64,000 nucleotides of DNA, from contig OY970256.1 in NCBI GenBank assembly GCA_963715565.1, positions 2,170,001-2,234,000 of the forward strand. Reading direction: 5' to 3'. This DNA comes from JACVRN01 sp963715565 (GTDB taxonomy: Bacteria > Acidobacteriota > Blastocatellia > Pyrinomonadales > Pyrinomonadaceae). This document shows positions 9,047 to 17,903 of this stretch, piece after piece. Both the position numbers and the translations under genes were made by a program. The stretch's first letter is position 1, and every line of letters starts with the position of its first letter. Below the pieces are notes generated by a model. The model saw nothing but the letters and a program-made list of their open reading frames with translations. It was not told the DNA's origin and did not search any database.

Positions 9047-9060
9047 GTTAACACTGTTAC
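9047..9060. promoter_or_regulatory. Probable TetR operator upstream of the regulator gene
   Basis: GTTAACACTGTTAC begins 14 bases upstream of the TetR start codon. It is the near-exact inverse of the site at 8335-8348. Binding here would give autoregulation. Confidence 0.6.
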
Positions 9061-9105
9061 GCATAATAGACACGGCAACCATTTTTGTCAAGTTCGGCAG
9101 CCGGA

Positions 9106-9235
9106 CTCACCGCAGAGGCGCAGAGAGCGCAGAGCAGGCGCAGAGAAAAGCATTCAACTCTCTGCGTTTCCTCCGCGTCCTCTGCGCCTCTGCGGTGAAT
9201 GACTTGAAAATAATTCGCTCTCAAATTTTAAACTG
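9106..9235. repeat. GCGCAGAG-type hairpin repeat, copy 2
   Basis: Left arm starts CTCACCGCAGAGGCGCAG, right arm ends CCTCTGCGCCTCTGCGG, followed by a flank with ATTCGCTCTCA also seen after copy 1. It lies in the 326-base gap between the TetR gene and the ABC exporter gene. Apart from this repeat and the operator at 9047-9060, I see nothing in that gap. Confidence 0.85.
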
Positions 9236-9359
9236 ACTTGCTCCTCCATGCTCTGCGCGCTCGATTTATGTCCCTGCCAGCCTGTATTATTGATGGCGTA
9301 TTGAAATGAACAATTGAATCGCGTGCAGCGTTGTTGATTTAACGGAGTTTCTATAACAG

Positions 9360-11102
9360 GTGAACGATCTACGGAAATTTGCCCGGTATTTTCGGCCTTA
9401 TAAAACATCTCTCATCGTGGGCATTCTTTGTATCCTCGCCTCCGTGGGTTTTGGTCTGATGGTTCCGCTCATCGTCGGGCGCGCGGTGGACGACCTGCAA
9501 CAGGGCGTGACGTGGGCCAAGCTCACGCGCTATGCGCTCTCGGTTTTAGGCGTCAGCCTGACGAGCGGCATCTTCCTTTTCCTTCAGCGCCGCATACTGA
9601 TTGGCATGTCCCGCCATGTGGAGTACGACCTGCGCAGGGATTTTTACGCGCACCTTGTGGACCAGCCGCTCCAATTCTTTCAAGAGCATCGCACGGGCGA
9701 CCTGATGGCGCGCGCGACCAACGACCTCTCGGCTGTGCGCCAGTTGGCCGGGCCGATGATTATGTACACGCTCCAGACGATCCTTGTCGTCGTCATCGTC
9801 CTGCCACTGATGTTGAAAATCAGCGTCCGGCTGACGCTCCTTCTTCTAGTCACGATGCCGCTCGTCTCCCTGACGGTGAAATACTTCGGCCAGCAGGTGC
9901 ACGTTCGCTTCGAGAAGATTCAGTACTTCTTCGCGCAGATTTCCGCGCGCGCGCAGGAGAATTTCACTGGCGTCCGTGTGGTGCGCGCCTACGCACAGGA
10001 GGGAGCGGAAATCGTAGCCTTCGACGCGCTCAATCGACAGTACATGGAGCGCAACCTGAGTCTTGTACGCATCTCGGCTGTGATGCGGCCCCTCATGCAG
10101 TTTCTCATCGGCGCGGGCTTTGTGCTCATCATCTGGATAGGCGTGCCGCTCACTGTGAGCGGGCGTATGAGCGTCGGCGAGTTCACGGAGTTCAATCTTT
10201 ATCTAGCGCGCCTCATCTGGCCGCTGATTGCTCTGGGCTACGTCGTCAATCTGTACCAGCGCGGGACTGCGAGTCTCAAACGCCTGAACGCCATCATGGG
10301 CGTCGAGCCTACGATTAAGGACGAGGCGGGCGTGAAGAAGCAGCCGTTGATTCAGGGGCGTATAGAGTTTCGCAATCTAACGTTTCGCTACAATGACCAC
10401 GCGGAGGCTGTCTTGCGCGACATCAATCTGGTGATTGAAGCCGGACAGACCGTCGCTTTTGTAGGACGCACGGGGAGCGGCAAGTCTACTTTGATGAATT
10501 TGATTCCGCGTCTACTGGAAGCGCCGCAAGGCACTGTGCTGATAGACGGTGTGCCTGTGCGCGATTATCCGCTCGGGCAGTTGCGTGGGGCTGTCGGCTA
10601 CGTGCCGCAGGAGACTTTTCTGTTCAGCGACACGCTGGCCGAAAACATAGCTTTCGGAGTCGAAGAGGCGACGCATCCCGAAATCGAATGGGCGGCTTCG
10701 GTCGCGGGGCTCGCCGATGATGTCAGAGATTTTCCGGAGGGCTACGAGACCATGGTGGGCGAGCGCGGGATTACTCTCTCGGGCGGGCAAAAGCAGCGCA
10801 CGGCGATTGCCCGCGCCGTCGTGCGCCAGCCCCGGATTCTGATTCTGGACGACGCGCTCTCGTCCGTAGACACCTACACGGAAGAAAAAATTCTCTCGGA
10901 GTTGCGCGAAGTGATGCGCAGCCGCACGAGCCTCATCGTCTCGCACAGGATTTCGACCGTGCGTCATGCGGATTTAATCTGCGTACTCGACGAAGGAATC
11001 ATCATCGAGCGCGGCACGCACGACGAATTGCTGGCGCGCGGCGGCGAGTACGCGCTGCTTTACGAGCGGCAGCTACTGGAAGAGGAGCTGGCGGCGAGTT
11101 GA
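9360..11102 (+). CDS. ABC exporter subunit 1 (degenerate catalytic site)
   Basis: A 580-residue half-transporter. Residues 1-310 carry six membrane helices of the type IV exporter fold (ABC_membrane domain). The NBD follows, with Walker A GRTGSGKST (about 367), the Q-loop in GYVPQETFLF, an intact signature LSGGQKQR, and Walker B ILILDDALSSVD. The residue after Walker B is Asp (498) instead of the catalytic Glu. This is typical of the non-hydrolysing site in heterodimeric exporters such as TM287/288. The partner is the gene at 11618. GTG start. The substrate could be a drug or a lipid; sequence does not tell. Confidence 0.9.
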   Translation: MNDLRKFARYFRPYKTSLIVGILCILASVGFGLMVPLIVGRAVDDLQQGVTWAKLTRYALSVLGVSLTSGIFLFLQRRILIGMSRHVEYDLRRDFYAHLVDQPLQFFQEHRTGDLMARATNDLSAVRQLAGPMIMYTLQTILVVVIVLPLMLKISVRLTLLLLVTMPLVSLTVKYFGQQVHVRFEKIQYFFAQISARAQENFTGVRVVRAYAQEGAEIVAFDALNRQYMERNLSLVRISAVMRPLMQFLIGAGFVLIIWIGVPLTVSGRMSVGEFTEFNLYLARLIWPLIALGYVVNLYQRGTASLKRLNAIMGVEPTIKDEAGVKKQPLIQGRIEFRNLTFRYNDHAEAVLRDINLVIEAGQTVAFVGRTGSGKSTLMNLIPRLLEAPQGTVLIDGVPVRDYPLGQLRGAVGYVPQETFLFSDTLAENIAFGVEEATHPEIEWAASVAGLADDVRDFPEGYETMVGERGITLSGGQKQRTAIARAVVRQPRILILDDALSSVDTYTEEKILSELREVMRSRTSLIVSHRISTVRHADLICVLDEGIIIERGTHDELLARGGEYALLYERQLLEEELAAS

Positions 11103-11124
11103 GGACAATCGGAACGGAGTGAGA

Positions 11125-11604
11125 ATGATGAACGCTATGAATAATAAGCCCGTTGGGACGAACGTGGATGCAAGGTACCAGACCATGCTCATACTCTGGT
11201 TTGCGATACTGGTCTCGCAGGGTCTTTTCCTGGTGCTCACAATGGTCGCCGCGGGGCCGCGCGCTGGCGGCGGCCCTCCGGATGCCGTCGGGACAAACAA
11301 AATTATCTTATTCGTTGCCGGTGCGGCTGGCGGCTTCACGTTTTTAATGTCCTTCGTCTTAAAGAGCAAGTATTACAGTCAGGCTATAGAACAGCACAGC
11401 GTAGCCATGATGCAGAGCGGGCTCGTGCTGGCCCTTGCGCTTTGTGAAGCCACGTCCCTCTTCGGGCTGTTGATTTATTTTGTGACGCGCGACAAGTCCG
11501 CCTATGCCTTATTCGGGCTCGCTGCCTTAGGCATGTTGCTTCACTTTCCACGCAAGTCTCAATTGCTGGCAGCCTCCGGCGAGCGGCCAAAATTCGGTAT
11601 GTAA
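11125..11604 (+). CDS. Small four-helix membrane protein between ABC exporter halves
   Basis: The start is placed at ATG 11125, after CGGAG. About 160 residues with four hydrophobic segments: MLILWFAILVSQGLFLVLTM, KIILFVAGAAGGFTFLMSFV, SGLVLALALCEATSLFGLLI and YALFGLAALGMLLHFP. The last two helices with an acidic residue between small residues loosely recall ATP synthase subunit c, but I do not assign that. It lies 22 bases after the first ABC half and 13 before the second, so all three are likely one operon. An accessory role in the exporter is inferred only from position. Confidence 0.7.
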   Translation: MMNAMNNKPVGTNVDARYQTMLILWFAILVSQGLFLVLTMVAAGPRAGGGPPDAVGTNKIILFVAGAAGGFTFLMSFVLKSKYYSQAIEQHSVAMMQSGLVLALALCEATSLFGLLIYFVTRDKSAYALFGLAALGMLLHFPRKSQLLAASGERPKFGM

Positions 11605-11617
11605 CAGGGTTTCAAGT

Positions 11618-13435
11618 ATGGCGACCGCCGTCAAACAATTTCACGAAGAAGAAGCCATCGGCAAGACGTATGATTTCCGCGTCGCGCGCAGGCTCCTGCG
11701 GTATCTGAAGCCATACACTCTGTGGCTCGTGCCCGCGCTCCTGCTCACGCTCGTACTTAATTTGCTCGGCATCCTTCAACCAAAGTTTACGCAGTACGCG
11801 ATTGACTGGTACATCATCCCGCGCGACACCACGGGCCTCAATCTCTTCGTGCTCGTCTACTTTCTGGTGCGCGTCGCGCATTTCGCCTTCTCTTATGTTC
11901 AGGAAGTGTTGTTGAACTCCGTGGGCCAGCGCGTGATGTACGACCTGCGGAGCGAGCTTTACCGCAAGCTACAGGAACAGGAGGTGGCCTACTACGACCG
12001 CAACCCAGTGGGCCGCATCATGACGCGTTTGACTTCCGACGTGGACGCGCTCAACGAGCTTTTTACTTCGGGCGTCATAGACCTCTTGGGCGACCTCGTC
12101 ATGATCGTCGCTATCATAGGGATGATGCTGTGGATGGATGTGAAGCTCACTCTGGTCGCGCTTTTGACAGTACCTTTGTTGTTTGCAGCAACGAGCTGGT
12201 TCCGCCGCGGGGCGCGGCGCGGCTACGACATGGTACGCACGCGGCTGGCGCGCATCAACGCTTTTCTACAGGAGCATCTTTCGGGCGCGCAGACCGTGCA
12301 GATTTTTAACGCCGAGATAAAATCGCGCCGACAGTTTCACGACATCAACGACGACCACCGCAACGCGCACATCAAGACCATCTTTTACTACGCGGTCTTC
12401 TTCCCCCTGGTGGATTTAATCGGGGCCATAGGCATCGCGCTCATTATCTGGTACGGCGGTTATCGCGTGATGCAGAACACGGAAGGGATAACCGTGCTCA
12501 CTTTGGGCGCGCTCGTCGCCTTCATACAATATTCGCAGCAGCTCTTTCAGCCCATACGCGACATTTCGGACAAGTACAACGTCCTGCAAGCGGCGGTCGT
12601 CGCATCGCATCGCATCTTCAAGACACTGGATTTGCCGGTGGCCGTCACTTCGCCCGCCGCGCCAAAAAAGCTTGGCCGCGCGCAGGGGCGTATTGAATTC
12701 GAGAACGTGTGGTTTGCCTACAAGGACGAAGACTGGGTGCTACGCGACGTGTCGTTTACGGTCGAGCCCGGACAGACCGTAGCGCTCGTGGGCCACACGG
12801 GCTCGGGCAAGACTACGATTACAAACCTGCTGATGCGCTTTTACGACGTGCAGCGCGGGCGGATTCTTCTGGACGGCGTGGACGTGCGCGACTGGGACTT
12901 GCGCGCCTTACGCGAGAACTTCGCCGTTGTCTTGCAGGACGTGTTTCTCTTTAGCGGGACGGTCGCGGGCAACATACGCTTGGGCCGCGCCGAAATTGCG
13001 GACGAGCGCGTCGAATGGGCCGCGCGCGAAGTCCACGCAGATCGCTTCATCAAACGCCTGCCCGAGGCTTACACTTCAGAGGTGCGCGAGCGCGGCGCCG
13101 GGCTTTCGGTCGGCCAGAAACAGCTCATCTCGTTTGCGCGCGCGCTGGCCTTTGACCCTGCGCTCCTGATTCTGGACGAGGCGACCAGCTCGATTGACAC
13201 AGAGACCGAACAGCTCATCCAACAGGCCATCGAGCGCGTCCTCGAAGAGCGCACTTCGCTCGTCGTCGCGCATCGTCTCTCGACCATCCAGCGCGCGAGG
13301 CGCATCATCGTCCTCCACCACGGCGAGATACGCGAGCAGGGCACACATCAAGAGCTGCTCTCCGAGCGCGGCCTCTACTGGCGACTCTACAAGCTCCAAT
13401 ACGCTGACCATTCTTCGGATGCTGTGCCGGGCTAA
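11618..13435 (+). CDS. ABC exporter subunit 2 (canonical Walker B, altered signature)
   Basis: A 605-residue half-transporter, six N-terminal membrane helices, then an NBD with Walker A GHTGSGKTT, Q-loop VLQDVFLFSG, signature LSVGQKQL (residues 496-503) and Walker B LLILDEATSSID with the catalytic Glu. The signature has Val where LSGGQ has Gly. In a head-to-tail NBD dimer, this changed signature faces the Walker B Asp of subunit 1. One composite ATP site thus carries both defects and the other is intact. This supports an asymmetric heterodimer with the gene at 9360. Confidence 0.9.
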   Translation: MATAVKQFHEEEAIGKTYDFRVARRLLRYLKPYTLWLVPALLLTLVLNLLGILQPKFTQYAIDWYIIPRDTTGLNLFVLVYFLVRVAHFAFSYVQEVLLNSVGQRVMYDLRSELYRKLQEQEVAYYDRNPVGRIMTRLTSDVDALNELFTSGVIDLLGDLVMIVAIIGMMLWMDVKLTLVALLTVPLLFAATSWFRRGARRGYDMVRTRLARINAFLQEHLSGAQTVQIFNAEIKSRRQFHDINDDHRNAHIKTIFYYAVFFPLVDLIGAIGIALIIWYGGYRVMQNTEGITVLTLGALVAFIQYSQQLFQPIRDISDKYNVLQAAVVASHRIFKTLDLPVAVTSPAAPKKLGRAQGRIEFENVWFAYKDEDWVLRDVSFTVEPGQTVALVGHTGSGKTTITNLLMRFYDVQRGRILLDGVDVRDWDLRALRENFAVVLQDVFLFSGTVAGNIRLGRAEIADERVEWAAREVHADRFIKRLPEAYTSEVRERGAGLSVGQKQLISFARALAFDPALLILDEATSSIDTETEQLIQQAIERVLEERTSLVVAHRLSTIQRARRIIVLHHGEIREQGTHQELLSERGLYWRLYKLQYADHSSDAVPG

Positions 13436-13521
13436 AAGTTTCTTGGAGCGGGAACAAATAAATTCAGAGCGACTGTAGGTTGCCAGTACTACATAGCTTA
13501 ACTATTCTCTAGAGACTAATT

Positions 13522-14256
13522 ATGAAGCAAGAGACAATCTTAATAGTTGATGACCAACCAGAGAGCGCTTCTTTACTTGCACACTTCCTTGGACAAGAAG
13601 GTTATAAAACTCTCGTAGCTAATGATGGTGTTGAGGGACTTCGTATTGCAACAGAAGAGCATCCTGATTTAATTCTCCTGGATGCTCTGATGCCTGTAAT
13701 GGATGGGTATGAACTGCTACAAAGAATTAAGGCACGAAAAATACCTACCAGAGTCATTATGGTATCAGCCTTAAGAGAAGCAAGCGACATTGTCCGATTT
13801 ACACGAGCAGGAGCTTACTCCTTTATTGTAAAACCAGTTACGCCGGATGAATTATTAAATGAGGTTAGAAAGGTGCTGGCAGTAGAGAATACAATGGATA
13901 TTCAGCAAAGCGATGCTCCTCCTATCATTGAACATCTATTTGCTACGACGGAAAAGCTAGAAAAAGATAAAGAAAAGCTCGCCGAAGAGAATAAGAACCT
14001 TAAAGAAATTACCGTCGAAAGAAAAACCAGCCAACATCTGATCTTAATTGCGATTAGGCTTTTATGCTTATCAATTGCGATAGTCATAACGATACTCATT
14101 TATTCATTGAATATCATTACGAAAACACAAGCCATTTTCATTCCATTTATTATATTCTTCTTATTAATCCTGCCGATTGAGAGGATAAAGAAGCTCTCAG
14201 TCAAAATACCAAAAGCCGAAACGGGTATCGAAATTGACGATAAACACGACAAGTAA
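13522..14256 (+). CDS. Membrane-anchored receiver (REC) protein
   Basis: Residues 1-120 are a full receiver domain: ILIVDDQ acidic pair, phosphoacceptor Asp in LILLDALMPVMDG, Ser in IMVSAL, Lys in FIVKPVTPDEL. A charged coiled-coil-like stretch follows (TTEKLEKDKEKLAEENKNLK). Two hydrophobic helices come next (LILIAIRLLCLSIAIVITIL and AIFIPFIIFFLLILPI) and a short charged tail. Receiver domains are normally soluble or tied to DNA-binding outputs, so a C-terminal membrane anchor is uncommon. The gene and its flanks are visibly more AT-rich than the neighbours, which suggests acquisition. No partner kinase is nearby. Confidence 0.85.
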   Translation: MKQETILIVDDQPESASLLAHFLGQEGYKTLVANDGVEGLRIATEEHPDLILLDALMPVMDGYELLQRIKARKIPTRVIMVSALREASDIVRFTRAGAYSFIVKPVTPDELLNEVRKVLAVENTMDIQQSDAPPIIEHLFATTEKLEKDKEKLAEENKNLKEITVERKTSQHLILIAIRLLCLSIAIVITILIYSLNIITKTQAIFIPFIIFFLLILPIERIKKLSVKIPKAETGIEIDDKHDK

Positions 14257-14428
14257 CAAAGCATAATCTTTATTCAATTCGCACGGTATCTAACAACCAA
14301 TTCAATCCGGACGCCTCTCTATAGCTTCTCTTTCATGCTCGTCTTCTACAGTCTGCTAGAATGCTGCACGGCGCGTTGTGAATCAATCCGTGCGCCGTCA
14401 GACTCTTTTTTTGTGGAGGACGTAAGGG

Positions 14429-15028
14429 TTGTTTAAGCATGAGTTGGGAGATGGCGCTGAGCTTCGGATTCTTGAGACGCGACATGCGCGGGAGTTCCTT
14501 CAGTTCGTAGATGAGAATCGCGCGTTTCTCGGGAGGTGGCTCCGTTGGGGCGACGAGATTAAAACGGTCGAGGATGCTGAAGCTTTCCTGCGTCGCGGTG
14601 TCGAGAGATACGTCGAGGACGGTTTGCCGTGGGTGGGTATCTGGTTCGAGGGGAAGATGGTTGGCGGCGTGCTCTTCTTTCCTGTTGAGACGCGCACTCT
14701 GGCAACGGAGGTCGGCTACTGGCTGGGCGAGAGCGCCACGGGCAGGGGTCTCGTGACGCGCGCCGTCTCGTCTATGCTCGATTACGCTTTCGGCACGCTC
14801 GGCCTACATCGCATAGCATTAGTGGCCGAGGTCGGCAACGAAAAATCAATCGCGGTGGCGAAGCGACTGGGGTTCACGCAGGAAGGCGTGCGCAGAGCAG
14901 CCGGAGTAAACCACGGGCAGTATGTAGACATGGCGGCCTTCTCATTGCTGGCCGAAGAATGGGCCGGACTTCGCGAGCAGCCTTTGCGTGCCGCATCATC
15001 CGGCTCATCCGACACGACCGCTCAATAG
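14429..15028 (+). CDS. RimJ/RimL-type GNAT acetyltransferase
   Basis: TTG start supported by TGGAGGA eight bases upstream. The 199-residue protein has the GNAT order of the RimL branch: an N-terminal LETRHAREFLQFVDENRAFL, acetyl-CoA loop YWLGESATGRGLVTRAV, then LGLHRIALVAEVGNEKSIAV and AKRLGFTQEGVRR. Members acetylate N-terminal amino groups of ribosomal proteins or small amines; the target here is unknown. A 170-base gap precedes the gene and holds nothing I recognise. Confidence 0.85.
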   Translation: MFKHELGDGAELRILETRHAREFLQFVDENRAFLGRWLRWGDEIKTVEDAEAFLRRGVERYVEDGLPWVGIWFEGKMVGGVLFFPVETRTLATEVGYWLGESATGRGLVTRAVSSMLDYAFGTLGLHRIALVAEVGNEKSIAVAKRLGFTQEGVRRAAGVNHGQYVDMAAFSLLAEEWAGLREQPLRAASSGSSDTTAQ

Positions 15029-15047
15029 CGTCTCTTTCATCAAGATT

Positions 15048-15524
15048 ATGAACGTCATGAAGTGTGAAATCACCTTTGAAGAAAATCCAGCGCCGGAAGA
15101 GTTGCTAATCGTAGGCGATGGTCTCACGCAATACAACCTCTCGAAAACAGGCATCGGAGACACCAGCCCGCTGACCTTCTTTGTGAGAGACGCCAAAGGC
15201 TCTATTGTGGGCGGCGTTCACGGGAATTATGCCGGGTCCGGCTGGTTATACATCAGCATGCTGTGGCTGGACGAAAGCGTCAGAGGCAGCGGTTACGGCA
15301 GCCGTCTGATGGAACATATCGAGAGAGAAGCAATCAAGCGCGGCTGCACAAATGCGTATCTGGATACCTTTAGCTTTCAAGCGCCGGAGTTCTATAAAAA
15401 GCTGGGCTACGCAATCTTTGGAGAGCTGAAAGACTTCCCTCCCGGACACAGCAGAATCTTCCTGACAAAGAGATTGACTCTCTCCGAAGTGAACGCAGAC
15501 GAACCGGCAGGTGAGCGACCTTAA
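15048..15524 (+). CDS. GNAT family N-acetyltransferase
   Basis: The frame runs from 14988, overlapping the previous gene, but the conserved part begins at the ATG at 15048. About 158 residues. Strands GSIVGGVHGNYAGSGWLYIS lead to the acetyl-CoA motif WLDESVRGSGYGSRLMEHIE, then AYLDTFSFQAPEFYKKLGY, which is the standard GNAT C-terminal half. The pattern is that of small YjgM-like acetyltransferases acting on amines or amino acids. Substrate unknown. No clear ribosome-binding site; coupling with the upstream acetyltransferase is possible. Confidence 0.8.
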   Translation: MNVMKCEITFEENPAPEELLIVGDGLTQYNLSKTGIGDTSPLTFFVRDAKGSIVGGVHGNYAGSGWLYISMLWLDESVRGSGYGSRLMEHIEREAIKRGCTNAYLDTFSFQAPEFYKKLGYAIFGELKDFPPGHSRIFLTKRLTLSEVNADEPAGERP

Positions 15525-15577
15525 GATTATTCTCGACGACGACTAACTTCTGGACGCTCGGTCTTCGGGCGACTCAA

Positions 15578-16159
15578 TCAGGCGCTCTTGGCTTTGAACT
15601 TGTCGCCGTTCTCTTTCTGCATCTTGTCGGCCTGGGTCTTGAGGTCGTCCACCTCTTTTTTGAGCTTGTCCGAGCGCGTGCGTATGTCCGCGAGTTTCTT
15701 GTTGCGCTCGGCTGTGGTTTTGAGGGTGGTGTCCGTACGGGCGGTGGGCATCTCTTTTAAGGCCGTGAGGTGCGCGCCCTGTTTGCGCATCAACTGCGCG
15801 CGCAGGTCAAGGTACTGTTTGTACTTCTCATCTATCTTGAGCTTGCCCGCCTGATCATACTTCTCTGCGGCTGATTTGGCGTCGTTGATTGCCTGATCGT
15901 AAAGCACGACCTCTTCTTCGTTCAGCTTTTTGATTTTCGCGCGGTCTTTCTTTTCGGCCTTGATGTCATCTTCCTTCTTCGTCGCCTGCGTGTAAGCGTC
16001 GTCAACCTTGGCGGCCAACTGGTCCGCTTCACCCTGTATCTTGTTGGCCTCTTTTAACTGGTCCTCGCTCTCGCGGCTAAAATATTTACAGCCGGGTGCG
16101 ACGAGGAGTATAGAGAGTGCAAGGGCAACCATTATTCGACGAGTCGTGCCGGTCAGCAT
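15578..16159 (-). CDS. Predicted coiled-coil lipoprotein
   Basis: The start is set at ATG 16159, after GGAG; the frame is open seven codons further. Residues about 1-25 are a signal peptide (IMVALALSILLVAPGC), with a Cys that could be lipidated although the lipobox (APGC) is not ideal. The remainder is almost entirely charged helix rich in Lys, Asp, Glu and Gln with heptad-like spacing, for example DKLKKEVDDLKTQADKMQ. Probably an envelope-anchored coiled coil. No family recognised. Confidence 0.7.
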   Translation of the reverse strand: MLTGTTRRIMVALALSILLVAPGCKYFSRESEDQLKEANKIQGEADQLAAKVDDAYTQATKKEDDIKAEKKDRAKIKKLNEEEVVLYDQAINDAKSAAEKYDQAGKLKIDEKYKQYLDLRAQLMRKQGAHLTALKEMPTARTDTTLKTTAERNKKLADIRTRSDKLKKEVDDLKTQADKMQKENGDKFKAKSA

Positions 16160-16302
16160 GGGCTCTCCTTTCCGGTTCACATCATTGCTTGAAAAAGTTG
16201 TCGCAGATAAAGAGCGCGCTTTTAGTCGCTCTCATGATTAATACAGAGCACCTGCCCCGGGTTCGATTCCTGTTGATTAAAATGTTGGGGCTGAAGCTTT
16301 AA

Positions 16303-16330
16303 GCGAGTGTCGTGACAATACGACACTCGC
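16303..16330 (-). terminator. Probable terminator of the SLT-like gene
   Basis: GCGAGTGTCG and CGACACTCGC form a 10-bp stem with an 8-base loop, 42 bases past the stop of the gene at 16372. The downstream tract is only weakly T-rich, so the termination call is moderate. Confidence 0.55.
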
Positions 16331-16371
16331 GTCAGTCGGTCAATAGCAGGGGCTGAAATCGCCTCACACGG

Positions 16372-17766
16372 CTAAGGCGTTGCCGGGCCGCGCGTCTTGA
16401 TAGGGATGAGGCTTTCGACCGAGCGTGTGATTTGAAGATAGATCTGCGTCTCGCCGGGAATCTGCGTGCGCCATCCAGCGCCGGCCCTGCGTATGTAGAG
16501 CGGCAGCCGCGCCGGGTTGGAGTTATAGCCCGCGGCCATCAGCTCGGACGGCGTGGCCCACTTGGCGCTCAGTGCGTAATTCACGTCCGGGCTGGAAGTC
16601 AGGTTGTTCCACACGTCCTGCATGTAGAGAAGCATAGCTTCCAGGGCGTTACCGTGATTGCGCATGCCCAGCACGAAATCCGGGTTGAGACCGACGCCCG
16701 GATGCAGGCGTCGTATCATCTGGTACGTGGAAGGAATCATTTGAATCATCCCGCCAGCCCCGGCTGTGCTCACGGAATAGTTGTAGGTCTTCAGCTCGTT
16801 CAATGCATAGAGCGAATAGATTTCTTCGTACAGCGCCAGCCGATTCTCTTTGAAGAAGCGCGGGTGATCTACGTGCTCGACGATCAAAAGTCTTTCGGCC
16901 ATGTCCACTACCTGCGGGGAGATAAATTTGCCTTTATCGCGCAGGCGCTTGGCAGCCAAATCGAGCATCGTCTTGATGTAGGATTTTCCAGCGCTCACCA
17001 CTTCGGGCGACAGCAGCGCCGGATGCGCGGAGGTGTAATAAGCCATCTCGCGCAGGTAGCCGTTGCGCTCAATCGGGTATTCGACCAAGAGCGGCACGAA
17101 CGAACGGTTCGTCGATTTCTCGAAAATGGTGACGGCTGTATTGACGCCGTTGGCGCGTATGATACGCATGCTCACGGTGCTGCCCTGCGTGGTTGTGACG
17201 GTCGCTTCCGCGCCGCGACTCAGGAACAGGTCTTTGGGCAGCGTGATGAGATGAATCTTGTTGGTCGAAGGATCGAGCGCTGCCATGGTGACAAACGAGA
17301 GCGGCGTGGGGGGCATCGCCGTCGATGGCGGCATCGCTGTTGCTTGTGTCATAGCGGTCGGCTGCGGGCGCGACTTAAAGGTACGCTCGGCCTCCTGCAT
17401 GCGCGCCCTGATGCGGCTCATGGCAACCGAAGTTGCGGGCATAGCGGGTGTCGTCGTCTGAGTACCGGCAGCGGGCGGAAGCGCGGACGCGGGCGTCGGC
17501 ACGGGTCGCGGGCTCTGGCTCGCAGGCGGATTGGCCGCAGGCAATAAAGGAGGAGGTGTCGGGCGCGGCTGCGGCGTCGCCGTGACGGGCGCAGTCTGCC
17601 GGGACGGCTGCGCCGGAGCAGTCGTCGTTGTTGTTGTAGCTGGCGCGTTGACGGTTCGTGGTCTGGTTTGCGACGGTACGGGAGAAGCAGTCTGAGACTG
17701 TGCCAGTGCGTTTGCAAGGGGCAGCGCCAGAACGAGCAGCGCCGAGGGGAACAGGTTTTTTCTCAT
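16372..17766 (-). CDS. Secreted SLT-like (lytic transglycosylase) protein with Pro/Thr-rich linker
   Basis: Sec signal peptide at residues 1-22 (LLVLALPLANALA), then about 100 residues of Pro/Thr/Ala-rich linker. A beta-rich middle segment follows (residues about 155-240). The C-terminal part resembles soluble lytic transglycosylases: LYALNELKTYNYSVSTAGAG with the Glu in the expected catalytic place, GGMIQMIPSTY matching the usual GLMQLMP-T motif, and AAGYNSNPARL for the YN-G segment. It should act on peptidoglycan in the periplasm. Divergence from the canonical motif makes enzymatic activity likely but not certain. A GGAG lies 11 bases before the ATG. Confidence 0.75.
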   Translation of the reverse strand: MRKNLFPSALLVLALPLANALAQSQTASPVPSQTRPRTVNAPATTTTTTAPAQPSRQTAPVTATPQPRPTPPPLLPAANPPASQSPRPVPTPASALPPAAGTQTTTPAMPATSVAMSRIRARMQEAERTFKSRPQPTAMTQATAMPPSTAMPPTPLSFVTMAALDPSTNKIHLITLPKDLFLSRGAEATVTTTQGSTVSMRIIRANGVNTAVTIFEKSTNRSFVPLLVEYPIERNGYLREMAYYTSAHPALLSPEVVSAGKSYIKTMLDLAAKRLRDKGKFISPQVVDMAERLLIVEHVDHPRFFKENRLALYEEIYSLYALNELKTYNYSVSTAGAGGMIQMIPSTYQMIRRLHPGVGLNPDFVLGMRNHGNALEAMLLYMQDVWNNLTSSPDVNYALSAKWATPSELMAAGYNSNPARLPLYIRRAGAGWRTQIPGETQIYLQITRSVESLIPIKTRGPATP

Positions 17767-17903
17767 ACTCTTAAATCTCCACCTTGGGTTATAAACCGGA
17801 GGCCCGTAGAGGCCCGTGCGCGCTTCCTTTAAGATTCGCCCGTGCGCCGCCCGGTTGTCAACAGTTTTTGTTTTGAAGTCTGAGCGCGGATGCTCCTCAA
17901 CTC

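Noticed and set aside
16250..16285. tRNA T-arm, from GGGTTCGATTCC
   Set aside because: The flanking bases do not form a five-pair T stem, and no acceptor, D or anticodon arm can be drawn around it.
16432..17547. 371-codon frame on the plus strand opposite the SLT-like gene
   Set aside because: Antisense to a signal-peptide-bearing gene with recognisable SLT motifs; translation is Arg/His/Gly-rich without domains.
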